Assembly (NCBI GenBank): GCA_934725535.1
Contig: CAKVBV010000005.1
Span: 1-56,081 of the forward strand
From: an uncultured Bacteroidales bacterium
GTDB taxonomy: Bacteria > Bacteroidota > Bacteroidia > Bacteroidales > Paludibacteraceae
DNA: 56,081 bases
Direction of reading: 5' to 3'
Part shown: positions 55,332-56,081 of the stretch, one piece after another
Layout: each line of letters starts with the position of its first letter
Position numbering within the stretch: position 1 is the stretch's first letter
Made by a program: the position numbers and the translations under genes
The notes under the pieces: generated by a model
Seen by the model: the letters and a program-made list of their open reading frames with translations, nothing else
Told to the model about the DNA's origin: nothing
Database searches by the model: none

Positions 55332-55336
55332 AGGTA

Positions 55337-55371
55337 ATTATGAATGATGAATTGTGAATGTTGAATTGTTA
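55337..55371 (-). repeat. 7-nt periodic leader upstream of rfbD
   Basis: Plus-strand ATTATGA, ATGATGA, ATTGTGA, ATGTTGA, ATTGTTA, beginning 5 nt from the rfbD start. Confidence 0.7.
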
Positions 55372-55417
55372 CTATATATTTCGGCGAAATCCTTGTACGC
55401 TCGCGGCATAGTCGGTT

Positions 55418-55505
55418 GTCGTTGCCGTCTCGTTGCCGTGTCGTTGCCGTAATTGACTCGAGGTTAACCCGAGGTTGCCCCGTAATTAACTGGAGGTTGA
55501 GTCGG
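55418..55505. repeat. 11-nt periodic array, 8 units
   Basis: GTCGTTGCCGT-type units pass in phase into AATTGACTCGA, GGTTAACCCGA and GGTTGCCCCGT. Between rfbC and rfbD. Confidence 0.83.
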
Positions 55506-55528
55506 CAAAGACAGCACCGGTTTCCGAT

Positions 55529-56077
55529 TTAGAAAGGGTTGTCCAAGTCGCGGAGCAGCGGGTGCTTTTGGTCTTTCTCGCTGAGGATGCGCTTGTCCTC
55601 GGGCACTTGCCAGTCGATAGCCAGGTCTGGGTCGGACAAGAGCAAGCCGCCGTCCGCCTCGGGGTGGTAGAGATTGTCGCACTTGTAGGTGAAGACCGCC
55701 ACTTCGCTCAGTACGGAGAAGCCGTGTGCGAAGCCGCGGGGGATGTAGAACTGACGGTGGCTCTCCGCGTCCAGTTCGACGGCGTACCACTGCCCAAACG
55801 TGGGGCTGTCCTTGCGCAAATCGACTGCCACGTCCAACACACGCCCGACCGCACAACTGACCAACTTGGCCTGCGTGTAGGGCGGTCGCTGGAAGTGCAA
55901 GCCGCGTACCACACCATACGAGGAACAGGACTGGTTGTCCTGCACGAAAGCGGCATCCACACCCGCAGCGCGATACCGCTCCTCGTTGTACGTCTCTACG
56001 AAATAGCCGCGTGCGTCGCGGAAGACCTTCGGTTCGATGACCAATAGTCCGTTGATGGGGGTTGTTTTTACGTCCAT
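55529..56077 (-). CDS. rfbC: dTDP-4-dehydrorhamnose 3,5-epimerase
   Basis: Cupin epimerase that acts on dTDP-4-keto-6-deoxyglucose. The complete 182-residue protein shows VFRDARGYFVETYNEERYRAAG, the substrate-binding and catalytic part VRGLHFQRPPYTQAKLVSC (catalytic His), VDLRKDSPTFGQWYAVELD and FYIPRGFAHGFSVLSE. Downstream DPDLAIDW is also typical. The start is 4 nt from the window end, so its promoter or upstream neighbour is not visible. Confidence 0.95.
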   Translation of the reverse strand: MDVKTTPINGLLVIEPKVFRDARGYFVETYNEERYRAAGVDAAFVQDNQSCSSYGVVRGLHFQRPPYTQAKLVSCAVGRVLDVAVDLRKDSPTFGQWYAVELDAESHRQFYIPRGFAHGFSVLSEVAVFTYKCDNLYHPEADGGLLLSDPDLAIDWQVPEDKRILSEKDQKHPLLRDLDNPF

Positions 56078-56081
56078 AATG

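Overview
The window looks like chromosomal DNA of a member of the order Bacteroidales (phylum Bacteroidota). The evidence is six exact promoters of the Bacteroidota type (TTTG, 20 nt, TAnnTTTG), families typical of this group (DUF4494, DUF4827, DUF4105/Lnb, YifB, TamB, reverse rubrerythrin), and neighbourhoods known from Bacteroides relatives (nusB-yajC-ybbR, ftsK-lolA-trxB, DUF4827-glmM, mraZ-to-murG). I see no phage, plasmid, rRNA, tRNA or CRISPR locus.

Layout. 1-5.6 kb: the 3' part of a recQ-type helicase, then a leftward operon of mannose-1-phosphate guanylyltransferase, glycogen-debranching enzyme and a GT4 glycosyltransferase. 6-19.3 kb: rightward housekeeping genes: nusB, yajC, a YbbR-like protein, a DegT aminotransferase, rpoN, a PAP2-like membrane protein, an Lnb/DUF4105 protein, a phosphatase homologue that seems to lack its metal ligands, DUF4494, a YggS-type PLP protein, rfbA, two small lipoproteins and glmM. 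19.4-29.4 kb: a DUF4160/DUF2442 pair, surE, a small membrane protein, lpxB, ftsK, a LolA-like carrier, trxB, a candidate MITE, and leftward yifB. 29.4-41.4 kb, leftward: tamB, an MFS transporter, and a surface-polysaccharide operon (wbpB, two Wza-like lipoproteins, a Wzc-type tyrosine kinase, a periplasmic binding lipoprotein). 41.7-53.2 kb, leftward: the cell-wall/division (dcw) cluster mraZ-rsmH-ftsL-ftsI-murE-mraY-murD-ftsW-murG, interrupted by a GxxExxY gene between mraY and murD and ending after murG. 53.5-56 kb, leftward: a reverse rubrerythrin, rfbD and rfbC.

The protein genes are mostly core envelope biogenesis: nucleotide sugars (manC, rfbACD, wbpB, DegT), peptidoglycan (glmM, mur genes, ftsI/W), lipid A (lpxB), outer-membrane assembly and lipoproteins (tamB, lolA, lnb), and polysaccharide export.

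The unusual part is the DNA between and inside these genes. Almost every longer intergenic gap is built of imperfect direct repeats with one of two strict periods. One class has an 11-nt period in many unrelated sequences (up to 16 units in a row). The other has a 7-nt period, is mostly AT-rich and usually lies against a start or stop codon. Two families of palindromes are also dispersed. One, a C-run/G-run hairpin, has entered at least five genes (an FKBP-like lipoprotein gene, lpxB, lolA, trxB, rsmH) in frame, so the proteins carry extra peptides such as SPSLRG. Heptad repeats have likewise entered murE and the end of rsmH. I regard this layered repeat system as the main candidate for something undescribed.
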